A stretch of 11,500 nt of DNA from UBA6183 sp046314755. Its GTDB lineage: Bacteria > Bacteroidota > Bacteroidia > UKL13-3. The notes under the pieces are model-generated. The model was not told the DNA's origin. It made no database searches and saw only the letters and a list, made by a program, of their open reading frames with translations. Position 1 is the first letter of the stretch; each line of letters begins with the position of its first letter. Positions 1-6,890 of the stretch are shown piece after piece. The translations under genes were made by a program, and so were the position numbers. The stretch spans positions 1 through 11,500 of the forward strand of contig JBKDBG010000024.1 of the NCBI GenBank assembly GCA_046314755.1, read 5' to 3'.

Positions 1-62
1 CGGTAGAATCAAAACCATCGAAGGGTACTAAAATGACAGTTACTTTGCCATACTATTCTTAA
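1..62 (+). CDS. C-terminal end of a probable sensor histidine kinase (partial)
   Basis: This is the 3' end of a gene that starts before the window. Reading from base 3 gives VESKPSKGTKMTVTLPYYS and then a TAA stop at 60-62. The pattern E-S-x-P-x-K-G-T-x-x-T-V-x-L-P is the usual last strand of a histidine kinase HATPase domain (the end of the G2 ATP-lid region, normally written ES.PGKGT.F.+.LP). Such proteins autophosphorylate and pass the phosphate to a response regulator. Only 19 residues are visible, so the sensor and kinase type cannot be given. The other two forward frames stop at 29-31 or repeatedly and give no recognisable sequence. The -33 box of the next gene's promoter lies inside this coding end. 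Confidence 0.6.
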   Translation, partial: VESKPSKGTKMTVTLPYYS

Positions 63-73
63 GCGTATATTTG
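44..73 (+). promoter_or_regulatory. Bacteroidota-type promoter for the choice-of-anchor L gene
   Basis: TTTG at 44-47 and TATATTTG at 66-73 are separated by 18 bases. This matches the Bacteroidota sigma-70 consensus TTTG-N17-23-TAnnTTTG perfectly. If the box is centred on -7, transcription starts at about 77, one base before the ATG at 78. The message would then be leaderless or nearly so. Confidence 0.65.
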
Positions 74-77
74 CCCA

Positions 78-1217
78 ATGCTCAGGCTGATTAGCTTATT
101 CTTTTTCTTATTTTATTCTTGTAGGTTATTTGCGCAATTCCAAGCAAAAGAATGCACCAATATTGCTCAAGTTAAAAACTGGGTAGAACGCTATTTTGTT
201 GGCGAAGGAATAAAAATTTTAAAGGTTCAATATAAAGGCAACAAGGAAGCCATTGGTGTATTTAATGATCCTGAAATGGGATGTGGCCTAAAAAAAGGGA
301 TAGTATTAAGTACAGGAAGAGTGGAATTGATTAACGGTAATAATGTAAAAAACAACACCAGTACCAACTTTGGTAAACACTTTTTCTTTGATGAGGATTT
401 GATTACTTCAACAAGCCAATGCGATGGAGCGGTGCTTGAAATTGATTTTATTCCGCAAAGTGACAGCATTTGTTTTAATTATTGTTTCGGCAGCGAAGAA
501 TACCCTGAGTTTGTTGGTAAAGAATTTAACGATTTATTTCGTTTAATGATAAAACCGCTTTTTGTACAAGCATCCTATAAAAACCTGGCCATGCTACCGG
601 ATAAAAAAGGAGTAAGTATCAACACCATAAATATCCAAAAAAACAACCACTTATTTATTGATAACTCCCACCCTACTTCACCAAACTATGAGTTTATTGA
701 ATTTGATGGTTACACTGTTCCCTTGCATGCCGGAACACGAGTTGCCAAAAACAAGCCATATCGGTTAAAAATTATTATAGTTGATTTAGAAGATTGTGAA
801 TACGATAGCGGTGTGCTGTTGGAAGCTTACTCCTTAAGAAGCCTAACCACTAAACCTGTTGCCGTAAAACCGATTTATAAAAATGTATACTTTAATTTCG
901 CAAATAACTCCGATACGTTAAGTGGGAAGGAATGGCTTAAACTTAAACAACTGGCCGACAGTTTAAGAATGTATACATTTGACAGTATTTATGTGATTGG
1001 CCATACAGATGCAAGAGGCAACGATAGCAGTAATCAAGCCCTTTCAGAAAGAAGAGCAGCGTATATTGTGAACCAGTTTGAATCATTAGGTGTAAAGTGT
1101 TTGCACTTAAAGTGGGAAGGAAAAGGAAGTAAATCGCCTTTACAAAATGGAAATAACAATAAATTGCTTCATTTAAACAGAAGAGTTGAATTAATATTTT
1201 ACCGAAAATCATACTAA
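78..1217 (+). CDS. Secreted choice-of-anchor L protein with C-terminal OmpA-like domain
   Basis: This 379-residue exported protein has two recognisable domains. Residues 1-19 form a signal peptide with a likely cut LFA|Q. Residues about 25-255 fit the choice-of-anchor L family: GIVLSTG at 74-80, FGSEEYPEFV at 137-146, FNDLF at 150-154, VSINTIN at 179-185 and the closing YDSGVLLEA near 242-250. Residues about 269-375 are an OmpA/MotB peptidoglycan-binding domain, with GHTDARG at 308-314, the SERRA helix at 323-327 and NRRVEL at 367-372. The protein is therefore probably periplasmic or at the outer membrane and attached to the cell wall through the OmpA domain. No type IX secretion C-terminal domain is seen. 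The role of the L domain is not established. The ATG at 78 sits directly behind a good promoter. aroE follows after one base, so the two are probably co-transcribed. Confidence 0.85.
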   Translation: MLRLISLFFFLFYSCRLFAQFQAKECTNIAQVKNWVERYFVGEGIKILKVQYKGNKEAIGVFNDPEMGCGLKKGIVLSTGRVELINGNNVKNNTSTNFGKHFFFDEDLITSTSQCDGAVLEIDFIPQSDSICFNYCFGSEEYPEFVGKEFNDLFRLMIKPLFVQASYKNLAMLPDKKGVSINTINIQKNNHLFIDNSHPTSPNYEFIEFDGYTVPLHAGTRVAKNKPYRLKIIIVDLEDCEYDSGVLLEAYSLRSLTTKPVAVKPIYKNVYFNFANNSDTLSGKEWLKLKQLADSLRMYTFDSIYVIGHTDARGNDSSNQALSERRAAYIVNQFESLGVKCLHLKWEGKGSKSPLQNGNNNKLLHLNRRVELIFYRKSY

Positions 1218-1218
1218 G

Positions 1219-1956
1219 TTGACAAAGCACTACGGATTAATAGGCTATCCCTTGGGACACTCGTTTTCAGCAGGATTTTTTAAAGATAAATTTGAAAAAT
1301 TAAATCTTGATGCAGCTTATCATTTGTATGAAATAACTGAAATAGATGCGTTGCCACAACTATTGAATCAATCAAACCCACCTGTTGGTCTAAACGTAAC
1401 TATACCATTCAAAGTGGAGGTGTTGAAGTATTTACATGAATTAAGTGATGAAGCGGAAGAAATAGGTGCAGTAAACTGTATCCGTTTAGAAGGCAATAAA
1501 TTAATAGGCTACAACACCGATTGGATTGGATTTAAAAATAGTTTATTGCCTCACTTAAAATTATGGCATCAACAAGCATTAATTTTAGGTGCAGGCGGAG
1601 CAACACTTGCCGTTAAATTTGCATTAGATAAATTAGGCATTAAACATCACACCGTAAGCAGAGACCCTGAAAAAGGAGATTTTACTTATGAAGATTTAAA
1701 CTTCGCCATTATCAGAAGTCATCAAATAATCATAAACACGACACCATTAGGGATGTATCCTGATGAAAATAATGCCCCTGAAATTCCTTATGAGTTTATC
1801 ACAAGTAAACATCTTGCATTTGATTTAATTTACAACCCTGCCGAAACCGTATTTTTAAAGAAAGCCAAACAGCAACAGGCATCAACGCTTAACGGACTTG
1901 AAATGCTGAGCATTCAAGCGGAAAAATCATGGGAGATTTGGAACAACAAATTTTAA
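1219..1956 (+). CDS. aroE: Shikimate dehydrogenase
   Basis: This protein reduces 3-dehydroshikimate to shikimate with NADPH, the fourth step of chorismate and aromatic amino acid synthesis, in the cytoplasm. Its 245 residues are slightly short for the family, as is common in Bacteroidota. Visible motifs are GLIGYPLGHSFS at 6-17 (Ser15 and Ser17 bind shikimate), NVTIPFK at 59-65 with catalytic Lys65, GAVN at 83-86, GYNTDWIGF at 97-105 with catalytic Asp101, the nucleotide loop GAGGAT at 124-129, NTTPLGM at 173-179 and NGLEML plus Gln233 at the end. The start is a TTG one base after the upstream stop. No ATG lies near it and the conserved N-terminus begins immediately, so TTG is the credible start. 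Expression probably depends on the upstream gene's promoter and translational coupling. Confidence 0.93.
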   Translation: MTKHYGLIGYPLGHSFSAGFFKDKFEKLNLDAAYHLYEITEIDALPQLLNQSNPPVGLNVTIPFKVEVLKYLHELSDEAEEIGAVNCIRLEGNKLIGYNTDWIGFKNSLLPHLKLWHQQALILGAGGATLAVKFALDKLGIKHHTVSRDPEKGDFTYEDLNFAIIRSHQIIINTTPLGMYPDENNAPEIPYEFITSKHLAFDLIYNPAETVFLKKAKQQQASTLNGLEMLSIQAEKSWEIWNNKF

Positions 1957-1977
1957 AATGAAAAATGAAAACATAAA

Positions 1978-2001
1978 AAAAGCTGCAAAATTGCAGCTTT
2001 T
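1978..2001. terminator. Bidirectional hairpin terminator between aroE and GH25 gene
   Basis: A perfect inverted repeat has arms at 1978-1988 and 1991-2001 with core GCTGCAA/TTGCAGC. It is flanked by an A-run before and a T-run after. Read on the minus strand it ends in seven T's, and on the plus strand in TTTTCGTTT. It lies 21 bases after the aroE stop and 10 bases after the GH25 stop, so it serves both convergent genes. Confidence 0.85.
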
Positions 2002-2011
2002 CGTTTATTAA

Positions 2012-2800
2012 TTACTTTTTACAAAGTCTTCTCAAATCATCATCATCTCCATTAAACACGTTGAAGTCAACTGTGCCACGTATACCGTTCACCCTGCCAC
2101 GATCGCTATGTTGCCAAAAATGCCAGCCTGATAATTTGTAGTTTAAATCAGGGGTGCGATAATGTGCAATCCACAATGGATATTTTTTAAACTCAGGCCC
2201 TTTTAACATGTGCTTGTAAAAGCCATAGTTGGTATAAATAATTGGTGTAATTCCGTAGTGATTCTCTACTAACACTAACCACTTTTTCAAATTTTTCTTC
2301 AATACATTACGGTTTCCACCACCATACATTTCTATATCAAGTACCGGTGCCAAATCACCTTTTTCTAATTTAGGAACCATTTTAAAAAATAAGCGAGCTT
2401 GCTCTTCGGCAGTTAAATGCGGACGATAAAAATGGTATGCGCCACGAAGTAAACCTGCCTCTTTTGCACCTTTCCAATTTTCTTTAAAATATTCATCAGT
2501 TACCGTTCTACCCTCGCTGGCTTTTATAAATGCAAATTTTAGCGATACATCTTTATGACGCATATTACTTACCGCATCCCAATCGATATTTCGTTGGTGC
2601 CTTGAAACATCAATACCATGAAGCTCATAATCGGCAGGCAAATCAATACCAAAACTAGGGTATGAAGGCGATGAGAAGTTTGCCTCAGTGTTTTTTGAAT
2701 TAACATCAAACGAGCCCTTTAATAATAAGGTTGCACCACCCAAAGTGATTGATCCCAATGCTAACCCTAAAGCTATATGTTTAATTTTCATCATTTGCAT
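2012..2800 (-). CDS. GH25-family lysozyme (muramidase-like) with N-terminal membrane segment
   Basis: This 262-residue protein is of glycoside hydrolase family 25, whose members cut the MurNAc-GlcNAc bond of peptidoglycan. Residues about 7-27 are hydrophobic and act as a signal peptide or membrane anchor; no clean signal-peptidase site is visible. The GH25 barrel spans about 60-260: HGIDVSRHQ at 61-69 with catalytic-region Asp64, IDW at 72-74, FAFIKASEG at 89-97, GAYHFY at 120-125, VLDIE at 153-157 with the Asp155/Glu157 pair, IIYTNYGFY at 187-195, PLWIAHY at 208-214, WHFWQHS at 226-232 and the closing VDFNVF at 244-249. All expected acidic residues are present, so it is probably active. The start could be the ATG at 2800, 2794 or 2791; I keep 2800. 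Its neighbours say nothing about its role, and cell-wall remodelling is the simplest guess. Confidence 0.88.
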   Translation of the reverse strand: MQMMKIKHIALGLALGSITLGGATLLLKGSFDVNSKNTEANFSSPSYPSFGIDLPADYELHGIDVSRHQRNIDWDAVSNMRHKDVSLKFAFIKASEGRTVTDEYFKENWKGAKEAGLLRGAYHFYRPHLTAEEQARLFFKMVPKLEKGDLAPVLDIEMYGGGNRNVLKKNLKKWLVLVENHYGITPIIYTNYGFYKHMLKGPEFKKYPLWIAHYRTPDLNYKLSGWHFWQHSDRGRVNGIRGTVDFNVFNGDDDDLRRLCKK

Positions 2801-2962
2801 TTTTTGTTACAGGAGTTCGTTTGCAAGGTAAACGTTTAAGGCTTCAAAATGTGTATAACTTGTTTACATTTACCCACACATAAGAAGCTTTGTTTTCATT
2901 TGTATACACCTATAACTAATCATTCTTGCTATCAATTATTTAAAATGAAAACTTTTGCAAAA

Positions 2963-2993
2963 TATGGAATTTTAAAAAATAATACTACATTTG
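2963..2993 (+). promoter_or_regulatory. Promoter of tRNA-Met
   Basis: TACATTTG at 2986-2993 is a perfect Bacteroidota -7 box. TATG at 2963-2966, 19 bases upstream, is a three-of-four match to the -33 TTTG. The box is followed by CAGCCC. Transcription would begin near 2997, about 12 bases before the mature tRNA. Confidence 0.6.
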
Positions 2994-3008
2994 CAGCCCG
3001 ACAATCAT

Positions 3009-3082
3009 GGCGAGGTAGCTCAGATGGTTAGAGCGCAGGATTCATAACCCTGAGGTCACGGGTTCGACTCCCGTCTTCGCTA
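3009..3082 (+). tRNA. tRNA-Met (anticodon CAT), probably elongator
   Basis: The cloverleaf can be folded by eye. The acceptor is GGCGAGG (3009-3015) paired with CTTCGCT (3075-3081) with two G-U pairs, and A3082 is the discriminator. The D arm starts TAGCTC, the anticodon loop is TTCATAA, and the T arm is ACGGG-TTCGACT-CCCGT. The anticodon stem has an A-C mismatch at its loop end. The encoded 3' tail is CTA, not CCA, so CCA must be added after transcription. The GGCGAGG acceptor and lack of an initiator-type GGG/CCC anticodon stem favour elongator methionine. An isoleucine tRNA with lysidine-modified CAT cannot be formally excluded. Confidence 0.93.
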
Positions 3083-3084
3083 CT

Positions 3085-3112
3085 AAAGGCTTCATTTAAT
3101 GAAGCCTTTTTT
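3085..3112 (+). terminator. Terminator of the tRNA-Met transcript
   Basis: Inverted repeat arms at 3085-3096 and 3098-3109 (core GGCTTCAT/ATGAAGCC) are followed by a run of six T's (3107-3112). It starts two bases after the tRNA discriminator. On the minus strand the T-run is short, so it may only weakly terminate the convergent gene that ends at 3123. Confidence 0.85.
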
Positions 3113-3122
3113 ATTTCAATTT

Positions 3123-3545
3123 TCAAGAATGATGCTGACGGTAAAAATGCCATAAACGTAACGCATCAGTCACCACAACAAACAAACCAATCATACTCCA
3201 ACTTAACAGCGGCCAATAAGCAAAGGCTAGTGATTTAAATAGCGATACATAAGCAACGAAAAAAACGAGTACCAATTGCCAAAGTAATCCTCCTAAAATA
3301 TTAAACTTAAACGGATAATGAGACTTGGATTGCATGTTATTGATACCTGTTAAAAACAAATAAGGCACATAAAACATCCCAATCAATATCATAAAAATCA
3401 ACCCACTTAAAGTTTGAAACCCGGGTTGAAGAAACATTCTATACACACCAAATCCGATAACCACCAAAAACAAGGCAAGGGTAAGAAATTTATAGATGCC
3501 TAATAAAATATTTCCAAAACTTCGAAAAAAGAAAATTACATTCAT
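3123..3545 (-). CDS. Four-helix membrane protein of unknown function
   Basis: I do not recognise a family. The 140 residues contain four hydrophobic segments at about 17-37, 46-66, 82-103 and 107-127, joined by short loops, so this is an inner-membrane protein. The tail LRLWHFYRQHHS is basic and His-rich. No charged residues suggestive of a transport or catalytic site are seen within the helices. The start ATG is one base after the stop of the upstream porin gene, so the two genes are almost certainly co-transcribed and possibly translationally coupled. It is the last gene of the minus-strand run and ends just before the tRNA terminator hairpin. Confidence 0.75.
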   Translation of the reverse strand: MNVIFFFRSFGNILLGIYKFLTLALFLVVIGFGVYRMFLQPGFQTLSGLIFMILIGMFYVPYLFLTGINNMQSKSHYPFKFNILGGLLWQLVLVFFVAYVSLFKSLAFAYWPLLSWSMIGLFVVVTDALRLWHFYRQHHS

Positions 3546-3546
3546 A

Positions 3547-4623
3547 TTAAAACCTTAATGAAATGGCCGATGTGAACATTTGGTATCTGTCGGAAAAGCC
3601 ATTCTGATCTTCGAAATAAATCTGATTAGTATAGAAGTCTCGGTATTCTAATCGAAATAATAAATTAGAAACAGGTCTGTAATCCCAATTCAAGGAATAA
3701 CCAAATAGATTCATCCCATGGGCCGCTGTTATTATTACATTATTTTTATCGTAAAACTGCTCTAGTCGTAAACCAACTTGGTGATTTTTATGCAAATGAA
3801 ATCGATTAATAATTGCCCAAGTATGCCAATAATTGTAACTGCTTGAATGATCCGATTTCTGCTCAACACCAAAATCATAACCTAAAATTACATCATGGCG
3901 TTTATGTGTTTTTGCCAACAAATAAAAATTATGAAAATTCCTCCATTGTTTTAAACTATCGGGCTTAGCACTCCCAAAAAATGTGCTGTAATTAAAGGTA
4001 ATGTTTTCATTAGGCTTGTAAATAAATTGTGTACCTAAAGCAGGGCGAGTAAACCCGGGTAGCATCACAATACGTTGCCAACCATTAAGCACCAAAAATG
4101 AAAGTTCGGTTTTTTGATTGGACGATTGATAACTAAGCTTTAAACCGGTTTGGTAGTAGGGAGAGTTATCCGCCATTATACTACGGCTAAATGTGTAACA
4201 CTCGGCACCAATTGCACTTTCAAAACCAATATGCGAGGGCATCACACCAATATCAACCCAGAGTTTTTTTGACTTGTTTAAAGCGAAACCCACATTGGCT
4301 TCCAAAATTGATTTTGCCCAATCCGGCTCGCTTGCAAGATTTGCCTCTGTGTAAGTTCCGGCCATTAATCCCACATTCGATCGAAACCGTTTTTTCGAAA
4401 TCGTAAGTTTTAACGCTGCAATGTTAAATTTGAATGCGTTGTTATGATGGTAGGAACACAAATAGACCGGACGATTGCCACTATTTGGTTCATTTAAATC
4501 ATAACCGTAATATAGCTCAGCATAACCCGAAAAACGAATGTTTAAAGAATCGGATTGTTGTGCCTTTGATGGTTGTACAAATAAAACCATCAGGATGAAG
4601 ATATGAATTAAATGATAGCGCAA
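3547..4623 (-). CDS. OmpL-like outer-membrane beta-barrel porin
   Basis: This 358-residue outer-membrane protein resembles the putative beta-barrel porin-2/OmpL-like family common in Bacteroidota. Residues 1-21 are a signal peptide ending SKA|QQ. The mature part shows the family's typical stretches: FSGYAELYYGYD at 31-42, the asset-like RPVYLCSYHHNN at 51-62, LMAGTY..ANLASEP at 86-100, MPSHIGFESAIG at 128-139, SIMADNSPYY at 148-157, LNGWQRI at 179-185 and FGYSLNWDYR at 307-316. It ends in Phe (SLRF), the usual outer-membrane insertion signal. The start is TTG. Using the first ATG (codon 12) would leave a signal peptide too short, and a stop lies four codons upstream of the TTG. The gene lies 18 bases after the NA37 gene and one base before the membrane-protein gene. 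Its transported solute is unknown. Confidence 0.8.
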   Translation of the reverse strand: MRYHLIHIFILMVLFVQPSKAQQSDSLNIRFSGYAELYYGYDLNEPNSGNRPVYLCSYHHNNAFKFNIAALKLTISKKRFRSNVGLMAGTYTEANLASEPDWAKSILEANVGFALNKSKKLWVDIGVMPSHIGFESAIGAECYTFSRSIMADNSPYYQTGLKLSYQSSNQKTELSFLVLNGWQRIVMLPGFTRPALGTQFIYKPNENITFNYSTFFGSAKPDSLKQWRNFHNFYLLAKTHKRHDVILGYDFGVEQKSDHSSSYNYWHTWAIINRFHLHKNHQVGLRLEQFYDKNNVIITAAHGMNLFGYSLNWDYRPVSNLLFRLEYRDFYTNQIYFEDQNGFSDRYQMFTSAISLRF

Positions 4624-4641
4624 TTGTTCAATGATCTAAGT

Positions 4642-5700
4642 TTAAGCTTCACTATCATAATATAGTTTATAGTATTTACGACCGTTTTCATCTACCCCTT
4701 TTTCAATCAACTCTCTGTTACCATGAATATATACATGAAAGTTTTTATCAAGTTTTAAAATACTTTTGAAAATACGTGATTGTTTTTTCACCACATAAGG
4801 ATTGATTTCAAATTCCTCCATCACTTCCAAATCAGTTTGCTGCTGCATTTGATTGCTAAAGTTGGTGAATGAATGAATTACTTGCTGGTCTTCAAAAACC
4901 GTTTGAGCAAAATCATGGGCATTAAATTGCGTATTGCTTTTAAAATACTCCATTGATTTGTTGAGTAGATCAATTTGATCGGTTCTATTTATTTCAAACT
5001 CCTCCGGCAATTGTTGGGTAACATAGGCTTTGGTAAGCTGCATAATAGAATTGGTATGGTGGTAATCACTACTCAATGGTTTGAGTTGTAAAAAATCATC
5101 TTTCCAAAACGAAGCTTCAGCTCCCGATTTGCCACTTTTATCCATAATCAACACTTTGTAACCGCTTTCATGTTGAGTGTTCAGAATGATGCATCCTTTA
5201 TCCAATTTATTAACAGGAACACCTTCATCACCAGAAAGCTCAATTCCCCCCGACTTTCTTTTTGTTTTGATGAACCAATCTTTTTCCTCCGATTTAAATA
5301 ACCCGACCGCATCAAATTGTTCCTCATTAAGCATAACATTTTTAATCAAGGCTACATACAGTTCACCTTCTTTGATATTAGGATGCTGAGTTGCATTAAA
5401 TAAATGTTTGGCAATATTCACAGATTGCTCATGAAAGCCATCTGAATCAGTTTGGTTGAGTATAGTGGTTACAAATAAATATATCGGATTTAGTGCCGGC
5501 TCACCGGTACCCGAAGTAAAATACCAAAACTCCTCCTGCTTAAATGGGGTGAAAAAATATTGTTGTAACAATTGATTGATATGCACATCATCGGTTCGGT
5601 GCGGTTGAGCAGATGGGAAAAGCTGCCCTCCTTGAACGGGATTTCCAACTTGATGTAGACTTAAACGATGTATGGTTGCTGCTGAAAAATCAATACTCAT
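4642..5700 (-). CDS. Nucleoid-associated protein, NA37/YejK-like family
   Basis: The 352-residue soluble protein fits the NA37 (37-kDa nucleoid-associated protein) family, related to E. coli YejK/NdpA but in its Bacteroidota form. The N-terminal VGN region (residues 18-20), the central IKNVMLNEEQFDAVGLFKSE, the GCIILN segment and the closing IHGNRELIEKG..ENGRKYYKLYY (about 325-348) are the recognisable stretches. The known relative binds the nucleoid, but its molecular role is not settled. In this lineage the family also appears near defence or mobile genes, which are not seen here. There is no signal peptide or membrane segment. The gene is separated by 30 bases from the upstream 126-residue gene and by 18 bases from the porin. 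Confidence 0.75.
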   Translation of the reverse strand: MSIDFSAATIHRLSLHQVGNPVQGGQLFPSAQPHRTDDVHINQLLQQYFFTPFKQEEFWYFTSGTGEPALNPIYLFVTTILNQTDSDGFHEQSVNIAKHLFNATQHPNIKEGELYVALIKNVMLNEEQFDAVGLFKSEEKDWFIKTKRKSGGIELSGDEGVPVNKLDKGCIILNTQHESGYKVLIMDKSGKSGAEASFWKDDFLQLKPLSSDYHHTNSIMQLTKAYVTQQLPEEFEINRTDQIDLLNKSMEYFKSNTQFNAHDFAQTVFEDQQVIHSFTNFSNQMQQQTDLEVMEEFEINPYVVKKQSRIFKSILKLDKNFHVYIHGNRELIEKGVDENGRKYYKLYYDSEA

Positions 5701-5726
5701 AAAAACAATTGCACAGATATATAATG

Positions 5727-5734
5727 CAAACTAA
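5727..5734 (-). promoter_or_regulatory. Possible internal -7 element before the NA37 gene
   Basis: On the minus strand TTAGTTTG matches seven of eight positions of TAnnTTTG and is followed by C, like the good promoters in this window. No convincing -33 TTTG lies 17-23 bases upstream. It would give a start about 20 bases before the NA37 ATG. Treat it as a weak candidate for a second promoter inside the operon. Confidence 0.25.
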
Positions 5735-6111
5735 AACACAACTCGGTATACATCACTATTATTTCTCGAAATATTATTCACTTCAAATCCACCTTGCTCA
5801 GGTATTTCTTCTACCAAATGAAACAATTTGCAATCCTTAGGGAGCGATTCAAACAATAATGTAAATCTTGGGGTAATACACCAATCAGGGTAAAATGAAA
5901 TATTGAGGGCATCCAATAATTTACTTTTGGCGCCTGTATGCGCGCAGATTAAGTATGTAGTTGGCCAAATACGAACCGCACTTAAATCAGCATTTACTGC
6001 GCAATGTACGATCACCTGAGCTTCCATTTCAGGCAGAACCAATTGTTCTTGTTTTTCCTCTTCGGTTAATAAAGGTTGTTCACTATTGCTGATGCGCTTG
6101 ATCTGATTCAT
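5731..6111 (-). CDS. Small conserved-looking soluble protein, unknown function
   Basis: I recognise no named family. The 126 residues have a charged N-terminal tail (1-30) and then an apparently beta-rich core with VRIWPTTYLICAHTGAKSKLL at 46-66, ISFYPDW at 71-77, FTLLFESLPKDCKLFHLVEEIPE at 83-105 and a closing SDVYRVVF. The F-T-L-x-F-E-x-L-P..F.L+E pattern suggests a compact beta-sandwich, as in several Bacteroidota hypothetical proteins, but this is only an impression. Four Cys residues (37, 56, 78, 94) are present. There is no signal peptide or membrane helix. The ATG lies inside the upstream gene (29-base overlap), so translation is probably coupled. A later start at Met29 is possible but would discard only the disordered tail. 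Confidence 0.65.
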   Translation of the reverse strand: MNQIKRISNSEQPLLTEEEKQEQLVLPEMEAQVIVHCAVNADLSAVRIWPTTYLICAHTGAKSKLLDALNISFYPDWCITPRFTLLFESLPKDCKLFHLVEEIPEQGGFEVNNISRNNSDVYRVVF

Positions 6112-6508
6112 TCGTATTTACTTCTGTTTGATCAGCTTGGTCCTTCTTCACCAAAGATTTTAGTTTAAGTGCCCACTTTTTCAATTTAGAATCTTCACCT
6201 TTTACTAGGTCTTGAAAAACTTCACTCGATACCAATGAAACGAGAAGGCGTTTAATGAAAGAAGATTTCCCTAAAAGCCATTTATCAATAATAAAGGTAC
6301 CAAGTACGGTTAATATACCACCTGATTGTAAGGACAAATTGCTCATATTAAAAGGCAATATTTCTCTTATGCCCAATTTGAGAATATTACCCGGACGCAA
6401 CACGTCTCCTATCAATGATGCATCATTGGTAAGTTGCTTTTTGAGTTCCGTTTTTTTATGTCTCAATAAAAACAACTCTTTTTCCAGTTCAATTAAATTC
6501 TTCGCCAT
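6083..6508 (-). CDS. Unknown protein with N-terminal coiled coil and hydrophobic hairpin
   Basis: I recognise no family. The 141 residues start with a Lys/Glu/Leu-rich helix (about 3-27) that looks like a short coiled coil. A middle segment of about 62-80 (SGGILTVLGTFIIDKWLLG) could dip into or span the membrane. A strongly basic helix follows (108-122, LKKWALKLKSLVKK), then a polar Gln/Asp/Asn tail. It overlaps the holin-like gene by 20 bases and the 126-residue gene by 29 bases. The arrangement of a two-helix holin-III/YqjE-like gene followed by a small basic coiled-coil gene recalls enterobacterial yqjE-yqjK. That comparison is inference from layout, not from visible sequence identity. Confidence 0.7.
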   Translation of the reverse strand: MAKNLIELEKELFLLRHKKTELKKQLTNDASLIGDVLRPGNILKLGIREILPFNMSNLSLQSGGILTVLGTFIIDKWLLGKSSFIKRLLVSLVSSEVFQDLVKGEDSKLKKWALKLKSLVKKDQADQTEVNTNESDQAHQQ

Positions 6509-6866
6509 TTTTTTCAGTGATTAAACGAATAAGTAAATTTTGAACAGGCCGAACAATGAGTGAATCTTTAAAAATAGCGAACAACAATAATATAAAGCCA
6601 TTGGCAAGCGCTACATATAAAAACCCGTAAAAGTAGCTATCAAAATATTGCGCCAGCCAAATAGCTACACTCACATTCATTAATAAATAGAATACAAAAC
6701 CCAGCATAAACAAAGCAAAAATCGCAACCATATATCCAATGGTTTTACTGCTGTGTTTAACCACCTGCAAGCGGATAATTTCCTTTTCAGTTTCAAGGTA
6801 TTCTTGCAAATGCTCGTAAGCATCACTAAATACTTGCTTAGGATTTTCTTCAGGCGCTGCGTTCAT
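6489..6866 (-). CDS. Holin-superfamily-III / YqjE-like membrane protein
   Basis: The 125-residue protein has an N-terminal amphipathic, charged helix (10-42, ending LETEKEIIRLQVVKHSSK) and two membrane helices at about 43-70 and 79-100. A basic stretch, IVRPVQNLLIRLITEKN, follows them. This layout is that of the Phage_holin_3_6/YqjE family of small chromosomal membrane proteins. Despite the family name these are usually not phage lysis proteins, and no phage genes are near. Its role is unknown; relatives are linked to envelope stress or stationary phase. The ATG follows the hydratase stop by 24 bases, and its own stop overlaps the next gene by 20 bases, so it is part of the minus-strand operon. 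Confidence 0.7.
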   Translation of the reverse strand: MNAAPEENPKQVFSDAYEHLQEYLETEKEIIRLQVVKHSSKTIGYMVAIFALFMLGFVFYLLMNVSVAIWLAQYFDSYFYGFLYVALANGFILLLFAIFKDSLIVRPVQNLLIRLITEKNGEEFN

Positions 6867-6890
6867 ATTCTTTAAAATTAATCTTTATAA

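Noticed and set aside
2831..2909. AAACGTTT palindrome, TGTATACA palindrome and GTGTATA/TATACAC inverted repeat upstream of the GH25 gene
   Set aside because: They are short, widely spaced, AT-rich matches with no clear relation to a promoter. Chance is a sufficient explanation.
2849..3031. Plus-strand reading frame of 60 codons before and into the tRNA
   Set aside because: It runs through the tRNA promoter and ends inside the tRNA-Met gene. Its composition is not protein-like, and there is no support for translation.
6489..6866. Prophage remnant, suggested by the holin-family name
   Set aside because: No phage structural, integrase or lysin gene lies beside it. The GH25 gene is 4 kb away on another transcript. 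This holin-III/YqjE-like family is mostly chromosomal, and no attachment-site repeat was seen at the tRNA.
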